The notes: a model not told the origin generated them from the letters alone. Positions 53,201-62,657 are shown, numbered from the stretch's first letter. The stretch is DNA of 64,000 nt from Collinsella aerofaciens (GCF_902364355.1 NZ_CABJDK010000001.1:118254-182253); one strand, 5' to 3'. Numbers and translations: made by a program.

Positions 53201-53845
53201 CGCCGCGCGATAGGCGTCGGCAAGCGCAGAGGTGTCGGCCTGGCCGCGCGCCACGCACACATCGTCCATGCCGCCCGGCAGCTGGCTCGATAGCTCCAGC
53301 AGGTCGCGCACCAGACCTTTGATGGTGGTACCGGCGCCAAACGGCCCGCCCTCGCCCGCCATGGGATACCAAGCGTAGAGGGCCTTAAGCGAGGCGGCGA
53401 GCTCAGGCGCGGCATCGGGCGCCGTCGCGCGCCCCAGCACATGCTCGACAGCCTGATCCATAAGCTCATCGGTATCGGTAAGCACCGTGAACTCGGGATC
53501 GATGCCCAGCTCCAACGCATGCGCGCGCAGGATGCGCGAACACATACCGTGAATGGTCGAGATCCAAGCGTCGTCGACGGTCAGGGCCTCCTCGTCCATA
53601 CCCTCTTCGATAAGCGCGCGACGCACGCGGTCGCGAATCTCGGCCGCGGCATCTTTGGTAAAGGTAATGGCGAGCACCTGGTCCAGATGCTCGACAAACG
53701 GACCGGATTCGGGCGAGAGCGCGTAGACGATGCGGCGCGTGAGGGTAAAGGTCTTGCCCGAACCGGCACCCGCCGAGACAAACAGCGGACGGTCGAGCGT
53801 TTTGACGATCTGCAGCTGTTGCGGCATCAAAGTCGAAAGATCCAT
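50219..53845 (-). CDS. addA: ATP-dependent helicase/nuclease AddA
   Basis: A 1,208-residue AddA, the helicase-nuclease partner of AddB in double-strand-break repair: Walker A SAGAGSGKTFTLT, MVMIDEFQDTDQMQ (motif II), QQSIYRFRGAE, VHASKGLEYPVV, a Ser/Asp/Ala-rich linker, and a C-terminal PD-(D/E)XK nuclease with VIDYKTGGTPDE. The start overlaps nothing and lies 3 nt after addB, so the two are one operon. Confidence 0.93.
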   Translation of the reverse strand: MDLSTLMPQQLQIVKTLDRPLFVSAGAGSGKTFTLTRRIVYALSPESGPFVEHLDQVLAITFTKDAAAEIRDRVRRALIEEGMDEEALTVDDAWISTIHGMCSRILRAHALELGIDPEFTVLTDTDELMDQAVEHVLGRATAPDAAPELAASLKALYAWYPMAGEGGPFGAGTTIKGLVRDLLELSSQLPGGMDDVCVARGQADTSALADAYRAALGASKAATEKAQVALDAIDAFEASGKTMEDAARLMMSCSMPRASKAFPKEQVELLKAEAADAFINIVLACGGPALDALVGLARSVEAEYRALKAGQSALDNNDLLRMAYEALRDYPAIRAAYEGRFKMVMIDEFQDTDQMQVDLIRYLTGAGERALCTVGDAQQSIYRFRGAEVEVFRRQERKVGSTTAPETVATSDAPAGELVKLVRNFRSHDEVLRYVARVFDGDDGGLMQGFLDLEASDGRKDTLVADASRRQALFVAGGSTQERTQAKARAIAERFRALANAGQPQGGMVLLLGRMTNADVYAQAFRDQGLDCVIAGGSVFAQAAEVQTVRALVCALANPADTAQGLMPLLASPMFALGAQEFLALATKLDSETGETSRRNIDAGIMSDFDVPGLQDLPLVTRAREVLRYALRRVGRDSFAAIARDVVNASGWFVRLAQRGPEGKAIAANVLKALDAVAETEAEFGNSPRSIALAFDRFLAGKEAPGALNEEGDGAVRIMTVHASKGLEYPVVAVAECFGVRKSSGAAQMGRVEGGAQVVALPARFDGVKLADGTFVKGDDVKKQFEHAFKGKGTSLWLPPELMEDVCATGSPAEAFARLRNDDLQLSLEERARLLYVAMTRARELVILAMDAGVSRGKLCAPTFDVETDLTYDVLRRILPTDSLDMPQLDSDRLVFDNSKPGDYELISLADFTFGEQAFEANASLDAEGRLVRGDAEAEGADAAADRPVAPGPADPEPDSFELVYPQTVGVRMGTCSYPARDSYSYSSIAAALHAEAEDRVAEARVPMDEAGDDAESDGSEMTDAEVAAVEPAGNPMALGSAFHAACQWLIEMGADALPAERADALARLWCLTPGQRERFDVALDRWLKSAVRAELLAWPCVRAEVPFFSLGCEDKDIARYGAYAEGAIDALATNPADSSCALVIDYKTGGTPDETPEQLQEKHALQARVYADVLHKAGFEAVTVKFVRVEQVDLANPCEPQVVTYSL

Positions 53846-53848
53846 GGT

Positions 53849-56800
53849 CTACACGTCCCTCCTTACAAACGTTCCTTCGTGGTTATACGAGCAGCGCGCA
53901 TGCGCGGCCTGAGCCGACGTCGGGTCGACGGCGGCAACGTCGCCTGCCTCGAGTTCGTGCAGGCGCTCGGCGATGCCGGCCTCCACGCGATCGAGCAGGG
54001 CGTCGAAGTCCATGCTGCCACCCTCGCCGGGAAAGCCCTTCTTAAGCCCCGGGATGCGGCCGTCACCACGCTCCTCCTCGAGCAGCTCGGCACTCGCGGC
54101 GCCGCGCAGCGCCGGTTTGCCGCCCTTGGTCGAAAAATAGAGCGCCGCACGGGCATCCAGATCCAGCGCCAGGCGCATGGCCTGCGCATAGATAAGCGTC
54201 TGGGTATGGGGCGGCAGCCACCGCGGGTCGTCGATGGCGGCCTCGCCCGATTCCTCGTCGCGCGCCGTGGGGTCGGCGAGTTTAAACTCCTCAACGCCCG
54301 TGCGATGCTTGTAGTCGATTACCACGGCGCGATTCTCGGCATCCACATCCACGCGGTCGATGCGCCCGCCGAGCGGCCAGCCGGCATACTCGACCTGGAG
54401 CTCGTTGAACGCAAACTCCAGGTAGCGCGGCGCGAAGGGCGCGAGCGCCTCGGACTCGTAGGCAAGAACGCCCTCCAGCTGCGGCAAAATCTCGGCCACC
54501 TGGCGCTCCTCCACCGGGGAGAGCGGCACGAGCGGGCCCTCGGTACCGCGCTTGCCCGCATGCTCGGCCAAGGTCTCGTCAAAGACCTCGCGCAGCAGCT
54601 CCTTCGCGCGTGGCAGATTCATGGGTGTCACGCGCTCCATGCCCTCCTGGGGCAGACGGGCATGCAAGTGTTCCAGCACGTCGTGGACAAAGTTGCCCTT
54701 CTCCATATTGCCAAAGCCAGCGTCGATCGACTGGGGCTTCACGCGGTACGAGACGAACCAGCATAGCGGGCAGGTCGAATAGGCCTCGATCTGCGAGGCA
54801 GACGTCAGGCGCGGCACCAGCGGCGCATCCTCGCCCTCGCCATCGCGACGACGCAGGACCAGATACGGAATGGCTTCATCGCTCAGATGCTGAGGAGCTT
54901 CGCAGGTCACGCGCTCGCGCCTAAGACCTTCGCCTGCCGCGGGATCGAAGTCCCTTACGATATCGCCCTCACCCACACACTTCGCCTTGTCGGCGCCAAC
55001 GGCCTTAGCGTCGTCAGCGGCCTTGTCGGCGTCAGCGGCCTTGTCGGCGTCAGCGGCCTTAGCATCGTTAGTGGCCTCGGCATGCGCCCGCAACTCGGTC
55101 CACACGGCAGCCGGGTAGCACTCGCGCGCCTGGCGATCGTGCGTCACGCGGGCAAGCGCAACCGGACCACGCGACGCTTGTATCGCGCGGCCAAAGCGTG
55201 CGCGCAGCAAGGCCGCAGGCTCAAGCGTCACACCGCTGCGATCTAACTCTGCCGTCAGCGTTGCCAGCGGGCCCTCCTCATGTGAGAGCGGATAACTGTC
55301 CAGGTCGACGTCGGCAAACAGCACGGCATCGTAGCTGCCGGGGCGCAGGGCCGCCGCATCGGCAAGCGAAGCAAAGCGAACCTGGGCGCGTGACGCACGG
55401 TCAACCTCGTAGGTCTCGTAATCGTAGGCGGCGCTACGCTTGTCCACCTTGGTGCGAATGTCATCGAGCACGGGCACGGTCGCGGCCTGCGACACGTCGA
55501 GCGCACGGGCGCCATTCATAAGGATGTCGATGACGTGGCGCAGCAGGGCCACCTCCGCCTGGCGACGGGCCTGACCGTCGAGACCGCCAAGTGCGCGATC
55601 GGGCAGTGCCTCGGCAACGGCAAGCATGGCCTTGAGCGCCGTCACGGGTTTGTCGCGCCACAGCGCCTGGAACACGTCCGAGATCACGCACGGCACGTTC
55701 TTAAACCAGTTCTCGTCGCTCGCCGCTTTACGCGCGCCCCTCACCTGGCCCTGCACGCTCTGCAGCAGGCTCTTGACGCCCGCAGTGGTCTTGCTGCGCG
55801 ACAGTCGCATATTCTTGTCGAACGTGCGCGCGCTGGCGGCGTCGGCACCCGAAAGCGGGCTGTAAATCCAGTCGGTAAGCTCCGGAGCGGGCCACCACTC
55901 AGTCTTAGAAGCTGCCCCTTCGTCGGCGGCCTTCATACGCTCGATCAGGTTGGCGAGCGCCGTGAACTGCCTGCCCGCAATGGATTGGGAAAACGCCGTG
56001 AACTCGGCCGTCTCGGCAGCAACGTGGCGCGCCGCCAAACGAGCGGCAAGCTCGCCGAACAGCTGGGGTGCCCGGGCAGAAACAACGAGCACGCGTACGG
56101 GGTCGGCGGGTGTTGCAGCAACTTTATCGTCCTTGGACTCCTTGTGCGCTTTCACCAACTTATCGATGACGTCCGCATAAGCATGGGCACGGGCATGGGG
56201 GCCGGCGACCTCAATAAAGGCAGGCTGAGCAGCGGACTTGGAGGCAGTCTGGGGCGCGGCGGCGCCCTCCCCCAGCGGCGCGATCTCAAACAGCACACCG
56301 CGGACATCAAATGCCGCGGCAAGCTCCTCGCGCATCGCCGCTTGCTCGCGGGCAAGCAGCACGACAACCTCTCCCCCGTTGTTTGCCACGGCGGACAGCA
56401 GCTCGAGCAGGCTATACGTAAATGACGTGACGCCGCGCACGCAAACGGCGCGGGCGCACCCCGGCAGGTTGTCGGCCAAAGCGCCGGCCATAATGTCAGC
56501 CGCCTCGCAGGGCTCGACCATATCTCGACGGTCCAAACCGCGCGCATAGGCGCACAAAAGTTCAAACACGCGAGCCTCGGCGTCGCTTTTGGGCTTGGGC
56601 TTGCAAACGTTGTCGCAGCAACGCTCGGTGCCTGTCCCTGCCACACCCGGCAGCACATCGCGAGCCATACGCGCGAGCATACGCACCGTGCCCTGGCTGC
56701 GCGAAAGCGGCTGCAGGTCGGCGTCGTCGAGGCGCGCTACCATGTCCGAAAACAGCATCTGGCGCTGCAGGTTGTCGACGAAACCGCGCCCGTCGCCCAA

Positions 56801-57019
56801 AAGCTCCCAAAGCGAGCGAAGCCACGATGTAGGCGTCTTGTAGTCAATACCCAGCGAAACGCCGGCTTCCGCCGCATCATGACGGCACAGGTCGAGCTCG
56901 GCAAACGTTGGCGCCAGCAGCACGGCACGCCCGTGGCGGGCAATAAGGTCGGCAAGCAGCGCCGCCTCGGCATCGCTCAAATCCGCGCCGGCGTTGGTGG
57001 TATAGATTCGAACAGGCAT
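53849..57019 (-). CDS. addB: AddB-type PD-(D/E)XK exonuclease
   Basis: A 1,056-residue protein with a degenerate UvrD-like N-half, then a PD-(D/E)XK nuclease (GGRIDRVDVDAENRAVVIDYKHR) near the C-terminus. The Fe-S cysteine set of AddB is incomplete: YSTCPLCW is present, but the C-terminal trio is reduced to one Cys (HARCSYNHEG). A low-complexity Asp-Ala-Lys stretch (about 665-700) comes from tandem DNA near 55.0 kb. GGAGG lies 3 nt before the ATG. It forms an operon with addA. The family call rests on context plus the nuclease. Confidence 0.85.
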   Translation of the reverse strand: MPVRIYTTNAGADLSDAEAALLADLIARHGRAVLLAPTFAELDLCRHDAAEAGVSLGIDYKTPTSWLRSLWELLGDGRGFVDNLQRQMLFSDMVARLDDADLQPLSRSQGTVRMLARMARDVLPGVAGTGTERCCDNVCKPKPKSDAEARVFELLCAYARGLDRRDMVEPCEAADIMAGALADNLPGCARAVCVRGVTSFTYSLLELLSAVANNGGEVVVLLAREQAAMREELAAAFDVRGVLFEIAPLGEGAAAPQTASKSAAQPAFIEVAGPHARAHAYADVIDKLVKAHKESKDDKVAATPADPVRVLVVSARAPQLFGELAARLAARHVAAETAEFTAFSQSIAGRQFTALANLIERMKAADEGAASKTEWWPAPELTDWIYSPLSGADAASARTFDKNMRLSRSKTTAGVKSLLQSVQGQVRGARKAASDENWFKNVPCVISDVFQALWRDKPVTALKAMLAVAEALPDRALGGLDGQARRQAEVALLRHVIDILMNGARALDVSQAATVPVLDDIRTKVDKRSAAYDYETYEVDRASRAQVRFASLADAAALRPGSYDAVLFADVDLDSYPLSHEEGPLATLTAELDRSGVTLEPAALLRARFGRAIQASRGPVALARVTHDRQARECYPAAVWTELRAHAEATNDAKAADADKAADADKAADDAKAVGADKAKCVGEGDIVRDFDPAAGEGLRRERVTCEAPQHLSDEAIPYLVLRRRDGEGEDAPLVPRLTSASQIEAYSTCPLCWFVSYRVKPQSIDAGFGNMEKGNFVHDVLEHLHARLPQEGMERVTPMNLPRAKELLREVFDETLAEHAGKRGTEGPLVPLSPVEERQVAEILPQLEGVLAYESEALAPFAPRYLEFAFNELQVEYAGWPLGGRIDRVDVDAENRAVVIDYKHRTGVEEFKLADPTARDEESGEAAIDDPRWLPPHTQTLIYAQAMRLALDLDARAALYFSTKGGKPALRGAASAELLEEERGDGRIPGLKKGFPGEGGSMDFDALLDRVEAGIAERLHELEAGDVAAVDPTSAQAAHARCSYNHEGTFVRRDV

Positions 57020-57079
57020 GGTCCTCCACTCAAACCGTTCGCAATATTCAATGCTTCCATCCTACCCGCCCGCGCGGAC

Positions 57080-57180
57080 AGATTTGCCCCACGCCAACAG
57101 ATTTGACCCCTTGGAGACAGAGGAAAATGGATCACCGAGGAGGTCAGTCTAACCCAGTGATCCGTTTTCCTCCGTCCCCA
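57080..57180 (+). repeat. inverted-repeat element upstream of addB
   Basis: GGAGACAGAGGAAAATGGAT... (57114-57136) pairs with GTGATCCGTTTTCCTCCGTC... (57158-57180) with about three mismatches over 23 bp. ACAGATTTGnCCC is directly repeated at about 57079 and 57108. There is no ORF. It looks like a dispersed palindromic repeat unit. Confidence 0.6.
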
Positions 57181-57185
57181 AAGGA

Positions 57186-57214
57186 TCAAAAAACCGCCCC
57201 CGAAGGGACGGTTC
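57186..57214 (-). terminator. Rho-independent terminator of the YerC-like gene
   Basis: On the minus strand AACCGTCCC pairs with GGGGCGGTT around TTCG, followed by TTTTTT. Confidence 0.85.
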
Positions 57215-57240
57215 TGCGCAATTCGTTTGTTGCCGCTGGC

Positions 57241-57540
57241 CTACTCGCCATCCTCCAGCTTGATGAGGATCTTGCGATAGCCGCCGTACTCGCCGTTGAG
57301 TGCCTTGGACACGCGGCTCACCGTAGTGGACGAAGCGCCGGTGCGGGCCTGAACCTCAACATAAGGCTCGCCCTCATCCAGATAACGCGCAACCTGCAGA
57401 CGTTGCGAAAGATCGCAGATCTCGCGCGGCGTGCAGATATCGGTCAAAAACGCCTGGATATCCTTCTCGTCATCCAAAAGACTAAATGCGTGGACCAGCT
57501 GCTTGACATCAGGCTTGTCAAACATGTTCTCGATATTCAT
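57241..57540 (-). CDS. YerC/YecD family TrpR-related regulator
   Basis: A 99-residue Trp-repressor-like HTH protein (ICTPREICDLSQRLQVARYL, then HTH QARTGASSTTVSRVSKALN). Family members are predicted DNA-binding regulators; the target is unknown. GGTGAT precedes the ATG. The gene is divergent from the YvlD-like gene. Confidence 0.9.
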   Translation of the reverse strand: MNIENMFDKPDVKQLVHAFSLLDDEKDIQAFLTDICTPREICDLSQRLQVARYLDEGEPYVEVQARTGASSTTVSRVSKALNGEYGGYRKILIKLEDGE

Positions 57541-57864
57541 CGATCACCGCCAAACCCGCCATAAGGCATCGAAGTTGATACTGACATCGGGCATCGTTCG
57601 CCCGTTCTATGCAATAGGGCAACGCCTGTGGCTTTTGCCCGTAGCAGTGTAGCACACCACCAAACTAAAGCGACAAGACTCTCTGCCAGCGGCGCGTTTT
57701 TCAGGACGAACGCCGTTTTGAAACCGAATGCGCACGTAAGCTCCACGAATATCTGAGACAATGGGCGGCCGAACAAGGCGGCACACCCGAGCGGCCGTCC
57801 AAGCCGCCGCAGCAAACCGCTTCACGCGACACCGACGCACCCTGCGCAAGAAAGGATTCACACC
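57541..57864 (+). promoter_or_regulatory. divergent intergenic region
   Basis: A 324-nt gap. TGAGACAAT (57754-57762) is a possible extended -10 for the YvlD-like gene, giving a leader of about 95 nt. I see no other feature. Confidence 0.3.
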
Positions 57865-58230
57865 ATGCGCTTTATGCTTAACTGGCTCTTTACCTCGATC
57901 GCCATCGCGATTGCCACGTTCCTCGTCCCCGGCATCCAGCCCTTCGGTTTTGCCGAGGCCTGGGTCTGTTTCGCCTTCGTGGGACTGTTCCTGAACATCG
58001 TCGATTCGCTCGTCAAGCCGTTTCTGACGGTTATCTCGCTGCCGCTCACGATCATTACGCTGGGTATTTTTCAGCTCGTAGTCAACAGCTTTATGCTCGA
58101 GCTGGCCAGCTATCTGTCGGTCAATCTGCTGGGCGCGGGTATCTCCATCGCCAGCTTTGGATCGGCCTTTATGGGCAGCATCCTGGTGTCCATCATGCGC
58201 AGCATCCTCGACAGCATCGCCGAGGGCTAA
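57865..58230 (+). CDS. phage holin family 4/YvlD-like membrane protein
   Basis: A 121-residue protein with four hydrophobic segments (LNWLFTSIAIAIATFLVPGI, FVGLFLNIVDSLVKPFLTVIS, LPLTIITLGIFQLVVNSFML and the C-terminal pair), the pattern of PF04020. The name 'holin' is by homology; cellular members such as YvlD occur in stress-response operons. There are no phage genes here. AAAGGA lies 8 nt before the ATG. Confidence 0.85.
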   Translation: MRFMLNWLFTSIAIAIATFLVPGIQPFGFAEAWVCFAFVGLFLNIVDSLVKPFLTVISLPLTIITLGIFQLVVNSFMLELASYLSVNLLGAGISIASFGSAFMGSILVSIMRSILDSIAEG

Positions 58231-58270
58231 AACGGCCATTCCGGCCGCGCCCGTCTCAACAGCCCAAAAC

Positions 58271-58310
58271 GAAGGCCGCCCATCACAAAAATGGGCGGCC
58301 TTCTTATTTG
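58271..58310 (+). terminator. Rho-independent terminator after the YvlD-like gene
   Basis: A 13-bp perfect stem GAAGGCCGCCCAT/ATGGGCGGCCTTC with a 7-nt loop, followed by TTATTTG. Confidence 0.85.
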
Positions 58311-58372
58311 CCAAGTCTCAAAGGGCGAGAGAATCTGCCATTTCCACCCCGTCCCCAAATGGCAGGTGTGGG

Positions 58373-58801
58373 TTAGATGACGTAATCGTAGCCTTCGTTG
58401 GGAGCGACAAGTTGATCGAGCGTCACACCGTCGAGGTAGTCGTTGATAAGCTTGTCCAGGTTCTTCCACACGTCGAGCGTGGGGCACTCGTCAGAGCGCG
58501 AACAACCCTTGCAGTCGCCATCCAGGCAGGCGACCGGCGCCAGGCTGCCCTCGGTCAGGCGCAAGATCTCGCCCACCGTGTACTGCTCGGGCGGGCGCGT
58601 GAGCACATAGCCGCCGCCCTTGCCGCGCATGCCCGAGAGCATGTTGGCGCGCACGAGCGTAGCCAGAATATTCTCGAGGTACTTCTCCGAAATACCCTGA
58701 CGCGCCGCAATCTCTTTAAGCGGGATACGGCCTGTCGCCTGGTGCTCGGCCAGGTCGACCATAACGCGCAGGGCATATCTGCCCTTTGTGGAAACCAACA
58801 T
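58373..58801 (-). CDS. Rrf2 family transcriptional regulator
   Basis: A 142-residue Rrf2 protein: winged HTH (KGRYALRVMVDLAEH, ISEKYLENILATLVRANML) and three Cys in VACLDGDCKGCSRSDECPT, positioned as in Fe-S-binding members such as IscR, though the set also occurs in CymR-like cysteine regulators. It is divergent from cysK and so a plausible cysteine-metabolism or Fe-S regulator (inference). The start ATG lacks a strong ribosome site (GGCAGC). Confidence 0.9.
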   Translation of the reverse strand: MLVSTKGRYALRVMVDLAEHQATGRIPLKEIAARQGISEKYLENILATLVRANMLSGMRGKGGGYVLTRPPEQYTVGEILRLTEGSLAPVACLDGDCKGCSRSDECPTLDVWKNLDKLINDYLDGVTLDQLVAPNEGYDYVI

Positions 58802-58918
58802 ATATATAGCTGCCTTTCGGTCTTTTAATTCGTAGAAATTCTAGCCGAAAAATTGGTTTTGAAAATACCTATTCCCGTCAAGATGGTTAATCGACTCGTA
58901 ATAATCTTCTATTTCCTA

Positions 58919-58947
58919 TTGCGTTACTAGGCTTTACTGTCTACTAT
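58919..58947 (+). promoter_or_regulatory. candidate cysK promoter
   Basis: TTGCGT, a 17-nt spacer and TACTAT. Transcription would begin near 58954, leaving a leader of about 100 nt before cysK. Confidence 0.35.
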
Positions 58948-59007
58948 GCTTGCCAACAGCAAAACGAACAACCTATAAGGTTTGTGGGTTTCGCTGCCAC
59001 ACACACC

Positions 59008-59028
59008 GTAAAACCACACGGTATCCAG
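59008..59028 (+). promoter_or_regulatory. inverted repeat in the cysK leader
   Basis: ACCGTAAAACCACACGGT holds 5-bp arms ACCGT/ACGGT, about 20 nt before the cysK ribosome site. It may be an operator for the divergent Rrf2 regulator. Weak. Confidence 0.3.
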
Positions 59029-59054
59029 TCATTTGAACACTTTGGAGGTTCACC

Positions 59055-59993
<939 letters not shown>

Positions 59994-60093
59994 AGCTTCT
60001 CGTTCTTAGAACGAGTCCAAGGCACGCCGGTCTCCCCTCTCTTCTGGCAGCCTGAGCTCATCCCAACAGGATGCCCCACGAGACGTCCGAACT

Positions 60094-60147
60094 TGCTACA
60101 ATGTCTGCGGCGCGGAACCAGCCTCCCGCGCCGCTTTTCTTTTTTGG
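60094..60147 (+). terminator. terminator in the mnmA leader region, overlapping an extended -10
   Basis: TGCTACAAT (60094-60102) is an extended -10. Just after it GCGGCGCGG (60107-60115) pairs with CCGCGCCGC (60126-60134), and TTTTCTTTTTT follows. The hairpin begins at the predicted transcription start. It may be the cysK terminator or an attenuator for mnmA. Confidence 0.75.
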
Positions 60148-60174
60148 CCACATGCCACCAAGGAGAACCTCCTC

Positions 60175-61275
60175 ATGCACAACAAGCGCGTGCTCGTCGC
60201 CATGAGCGGCGGCGTCGATTCCAGCGTGACCGCGTATCTGCTCAAAAGCCAGGGCTACGAATGTGTCGGCGCCACCATGCGCCTCACCTGCCCCGCACCC
60301 GACCCCGCCACGGGCATGAGTAAGGTCGACCGCGACATCGCCGACGCAGAGGCCGTCGCCGAGCGCATAGGCATTCCCCACCATGTGCTCGACTTGCAGC
60401 AAACCTTCGACCGTAACGTAATCGAGCGCTTTGTGAACGCCTACCAGGAGGGGCTGACGCCCAATCCGTGCATTATCTGCAACCGCCACATTAAGTTTGG
60501 CGCGTTGCTGGATGCGGCGCTGGATATGGGCTGCGACTACATCGCCACGGGCCATTACGCCAAAACAAGCCAAGCGGCAGACGGCACCCGGCAGCTGCAC
60601 CGCGGCGAAGATCCCAAAAAGGACCAAAGCTACTTTTTGTATTCGCTTACGCAGGAGCGCCTGGCGCACACGATCTTTCCGCTGGCGGGCCTAGACAAAG
60701 AGCGCGACGTGCGCCGCATAGCCGCCGAGCAGGGCTTTACCAACGCCCAGAAGGCCGAGAGCGAGGATATCTGCTTTATTCCAGACGGTGACTACGCGGG
60801 CTATATCGAGCGCCGCTGCGGACATCCCGCTGCACTGGGCGATATCGTATGGCGCGACGGCAGCGTGGTCGGGCGCCACAACGGCGCGCTGCGCTACACC
60901 ATCGGCCAGCGCAAAGGCTTGGGCGTCGCGATGGCGCATCCCGTGTATGTGACGGGTGTCGACGCCGTCAACAACACCGTACATCTGGGCGAGGCAGAGG
61001 ACCTGACGGCCACGGCGCTCACGGCCAACGACTGGATTTGGAGCGCCCCTGCCGACCACATGGAGGCCGAGCTGGATGCCGGCGGCATTCGCGTGGGCAC
61101 CAAGTACCGCTACCGTCAAAAGGACCAGGCGGCGACCCTTACACGTGGCGCCGACGGACAAATGCTGCTGGCTTTTGACGAGCCACAGCGAGCCATCGCC
61201 CCCGGCCAGGCCGTCGTCGTCTACCGCGGCGACGTCGTCCTGGGCGGCGGCACCGTGACCGGCGCACTTAAGTAG
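60175..61275 (+). CDS. mnmA: tRNA 2-thiouridine(34) synthase MnmA
   Basis: A 366-residue PP-loop ATPase that thiolates U34 of Lys, Glu and Gln tRNAs. SGGVDSSVTAYLL is the PP-loop; NPCIICNRHIK and SEDICFIPDGDY carry the two catalytic cysteines; TGHYAK and YTIGQRKGLG are family motifs. AAGGAG lies 9 nt before the ATG. It converges on the HipA-like gene with an 8-nt gap. Confidence 0.96.
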   Translation: MHNKRVLVAMSGGVDSSVTAYLLKSQGYECVGATMRLTCPAPDPATGMSKVDRDIADAEAVAERIGIPHHVLDLQQTFDRNVIERFVNAYQEGLTPNPCIICNRHIKFGALLDAALDMGCDYIATGHYAKTSQAADGTRQLHRGEDPKKDQSYFLYSLTQERLAHTIFPLAGLDKERDVRRIAAEQGFTNAQKAESEDICFIPDGDYAGYIERRCGHPAALGDIVWRDGSVVGRHNGALRYTIGQRKGLGVAMAHPVYVTGVDAVNNTVHLGEAEDLTATALTANDWIWSAPADHMEAELDAGGIRVGTKYRYRQKDQAATLTRGADGQMLLAFDEPQRAIAPGQAVVVYRGDVVLGGGTVTGALK

Positions 61276-61283
61276 CCGCGGGT

Positions 61284-62657
61284 TTATCGCTGCACGTGTC
61301 GAAGTACCTCAACAGCGGCACCAACCTCGATTATGCGACGCTCGAGGCCGCGGCGGATGGCCTCGAGTCGACCCTCCGCCGTGGCCCATTCGCTCTGCGA
61401 AAGAATCTCGATCGCCTCATCAACAAATCCGTTGAGCCGCGATGAATCGAACCAATCGAGCGAATCCGCAAGCGCCAGCTGGACGGAAGGGTCGGGCCCA
61501 AACGGCTTAGCGGAAAACCCAAACTCCCCAGTTGCGAGCACGGCAGTTGGTACGTTGTACCACAGACAGTTGCCGCTATCGAACAGCGGAGCAGGTTTTA
61601 TCTCCAGGGTGTCGACATTACGGATGATGCCGAAGTTTCGCCAATGGCGGTCGCTGTTGGCCAAAAGGGCATCGCAAACGATCATCTGCGACATAGACCT
61701 TCTCACAGCGGCCTCGTCTGCTCCATGCTTACCAAGAAAGCGGCAGTACCGGTCGTACGTCGAGCTTCCTCGCTGGCCACCAAGGGCGTTCTTAACGTAA
61801 AAAGCCGGAACATATTCCTCGCGGCCGTCAAGAAAGTCGTCGCACAGACACACAGGGCCATCGAACATCCGCTCAACCGTATAAGGAACAAACTCGCCCT
61901 TGGGAAGCAAACGACGATGTAGAGCCGTTGCAACCGCCTCGTTAATGGGACGCTGATCGTCCATCCCGCACCCTTTAGCCAAAACGCGAATGCCGTTTCG
62001 GATCATCCACGATTTAGGGAGCTCGCCCTCGGACGTGTTATCCGGATTTTTAAGACCGATGCCCTCCAGCCAACCCGAACGCCCCTCGGGCGTCGATCGC
62101 TCAAAATCATTCTCGAAGTAATTGAGGTTTCGCCATTCGAGCCCGTCGCATTCTGCCGGCCGCAGCCAATAGCAATCCGAAAGCGATAGGCCCAGGCACT
62201 GAACCGGCGCCTCAACGCCGTTGACAATTCCCAGCTCGCGGTAGCGCGAGATAAGCCCGGGGCGAACATCGGGCACCGACCGATGCCCCCACCACGCGTT
62301 GAGCTCCCGCTTATTCACCGCAGGAGAAGAGCTCGAGCATGTGCCAAACGGCATTCGTTGCGCATCGAGGACCTCGGCGATTTCGAAGGGAAACTCACGC
62401 GTCGGATCAAATGAGACATGCGCGACCTCATGGTCGGCCGACATCAGCGTAAACTTGCGTCCCACATCGGCCGCAGGACGGCGTCCTCGCTTGCGGACCT
62501 TTTGATAGGCGAGCGCAGAATTGTACTCGACCAACTTCCGGCCGCCCACAATATCGCACACAAGCGTTCCCGATGCGGCAAGTTGAGATATGCGGGCTTT
62601 CGTAACGCCCAACAGGCGGGCAGCATCACCCATAGACAAGTACTCAGACGTGTCCAT
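61284..62657 (-). CDS. HTH-HipA-like kinase domain protein
   Basis: A 457-residue protein: an N-terminal HTH (YLSMGDAARLLGVTKARISQLA, MerR/excisionase-like) and a C-terminal part resembling the HipA kinase (NSDRHWRNFGIIRNVDTLEIKPAPLFDSGNCLW; the HxxNxG and Asp-F-D motifs). HipA kinases phosphorylate GltX in toxin-antitoxin systems; here one gene joins the DNA-binding and kinase-like parts and no HipB gene lies next to it. I chose the ATG at 62657 because AGGTGAT is 8 nt upstream. The kinase match is by motif only. Confidence 0.7.
   Translation of the reverse strand: MDTSEYLSMGDAARLLGVTKARISQLAASGTLVCDIVGGRKLVEYNSALAYQKVRKRGRRPAADVGRKFTLMSADHEVAHVSFDPTREFPFEIAEVLDAQRMPFGTCSSSSPAVNKRELNAWWGHRSVPDVRPGLISRYRELGIVNGVEAPVQCLGLSLSDCYWLRPAECDGLEWRNLNYFENDFERSTPEGRSGWLEGIGLKNPDNTSEGELPKSWMIRNGIRVLAKGCGMDDQRPINEAVATALHRRLLPKGEFVPYTVERMFDGPVCLCDDFLDGREEYVPAFYVKNALGGQRGSSTYDRYCRFLGKHGADEAAVRRSMSQMIVCDALLANSDRHWRNFGIIRNVDTLEIKPAPLFDSGNCLWYNVPTAVLATGEFGFSAKPFGPDPSVQLALADSLDWFDSSRLNGFVDEAIEILSQSEWATAEGRLEAIRRGLERRIIEVGAAVEVLRHVQR

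Noticed and set aside
57865..58230. Prophage from the 'holin' family match
   Set aside because: No phage genes, integrase or attachment repeats lie nearby; the family has cellular members such as YvlD.
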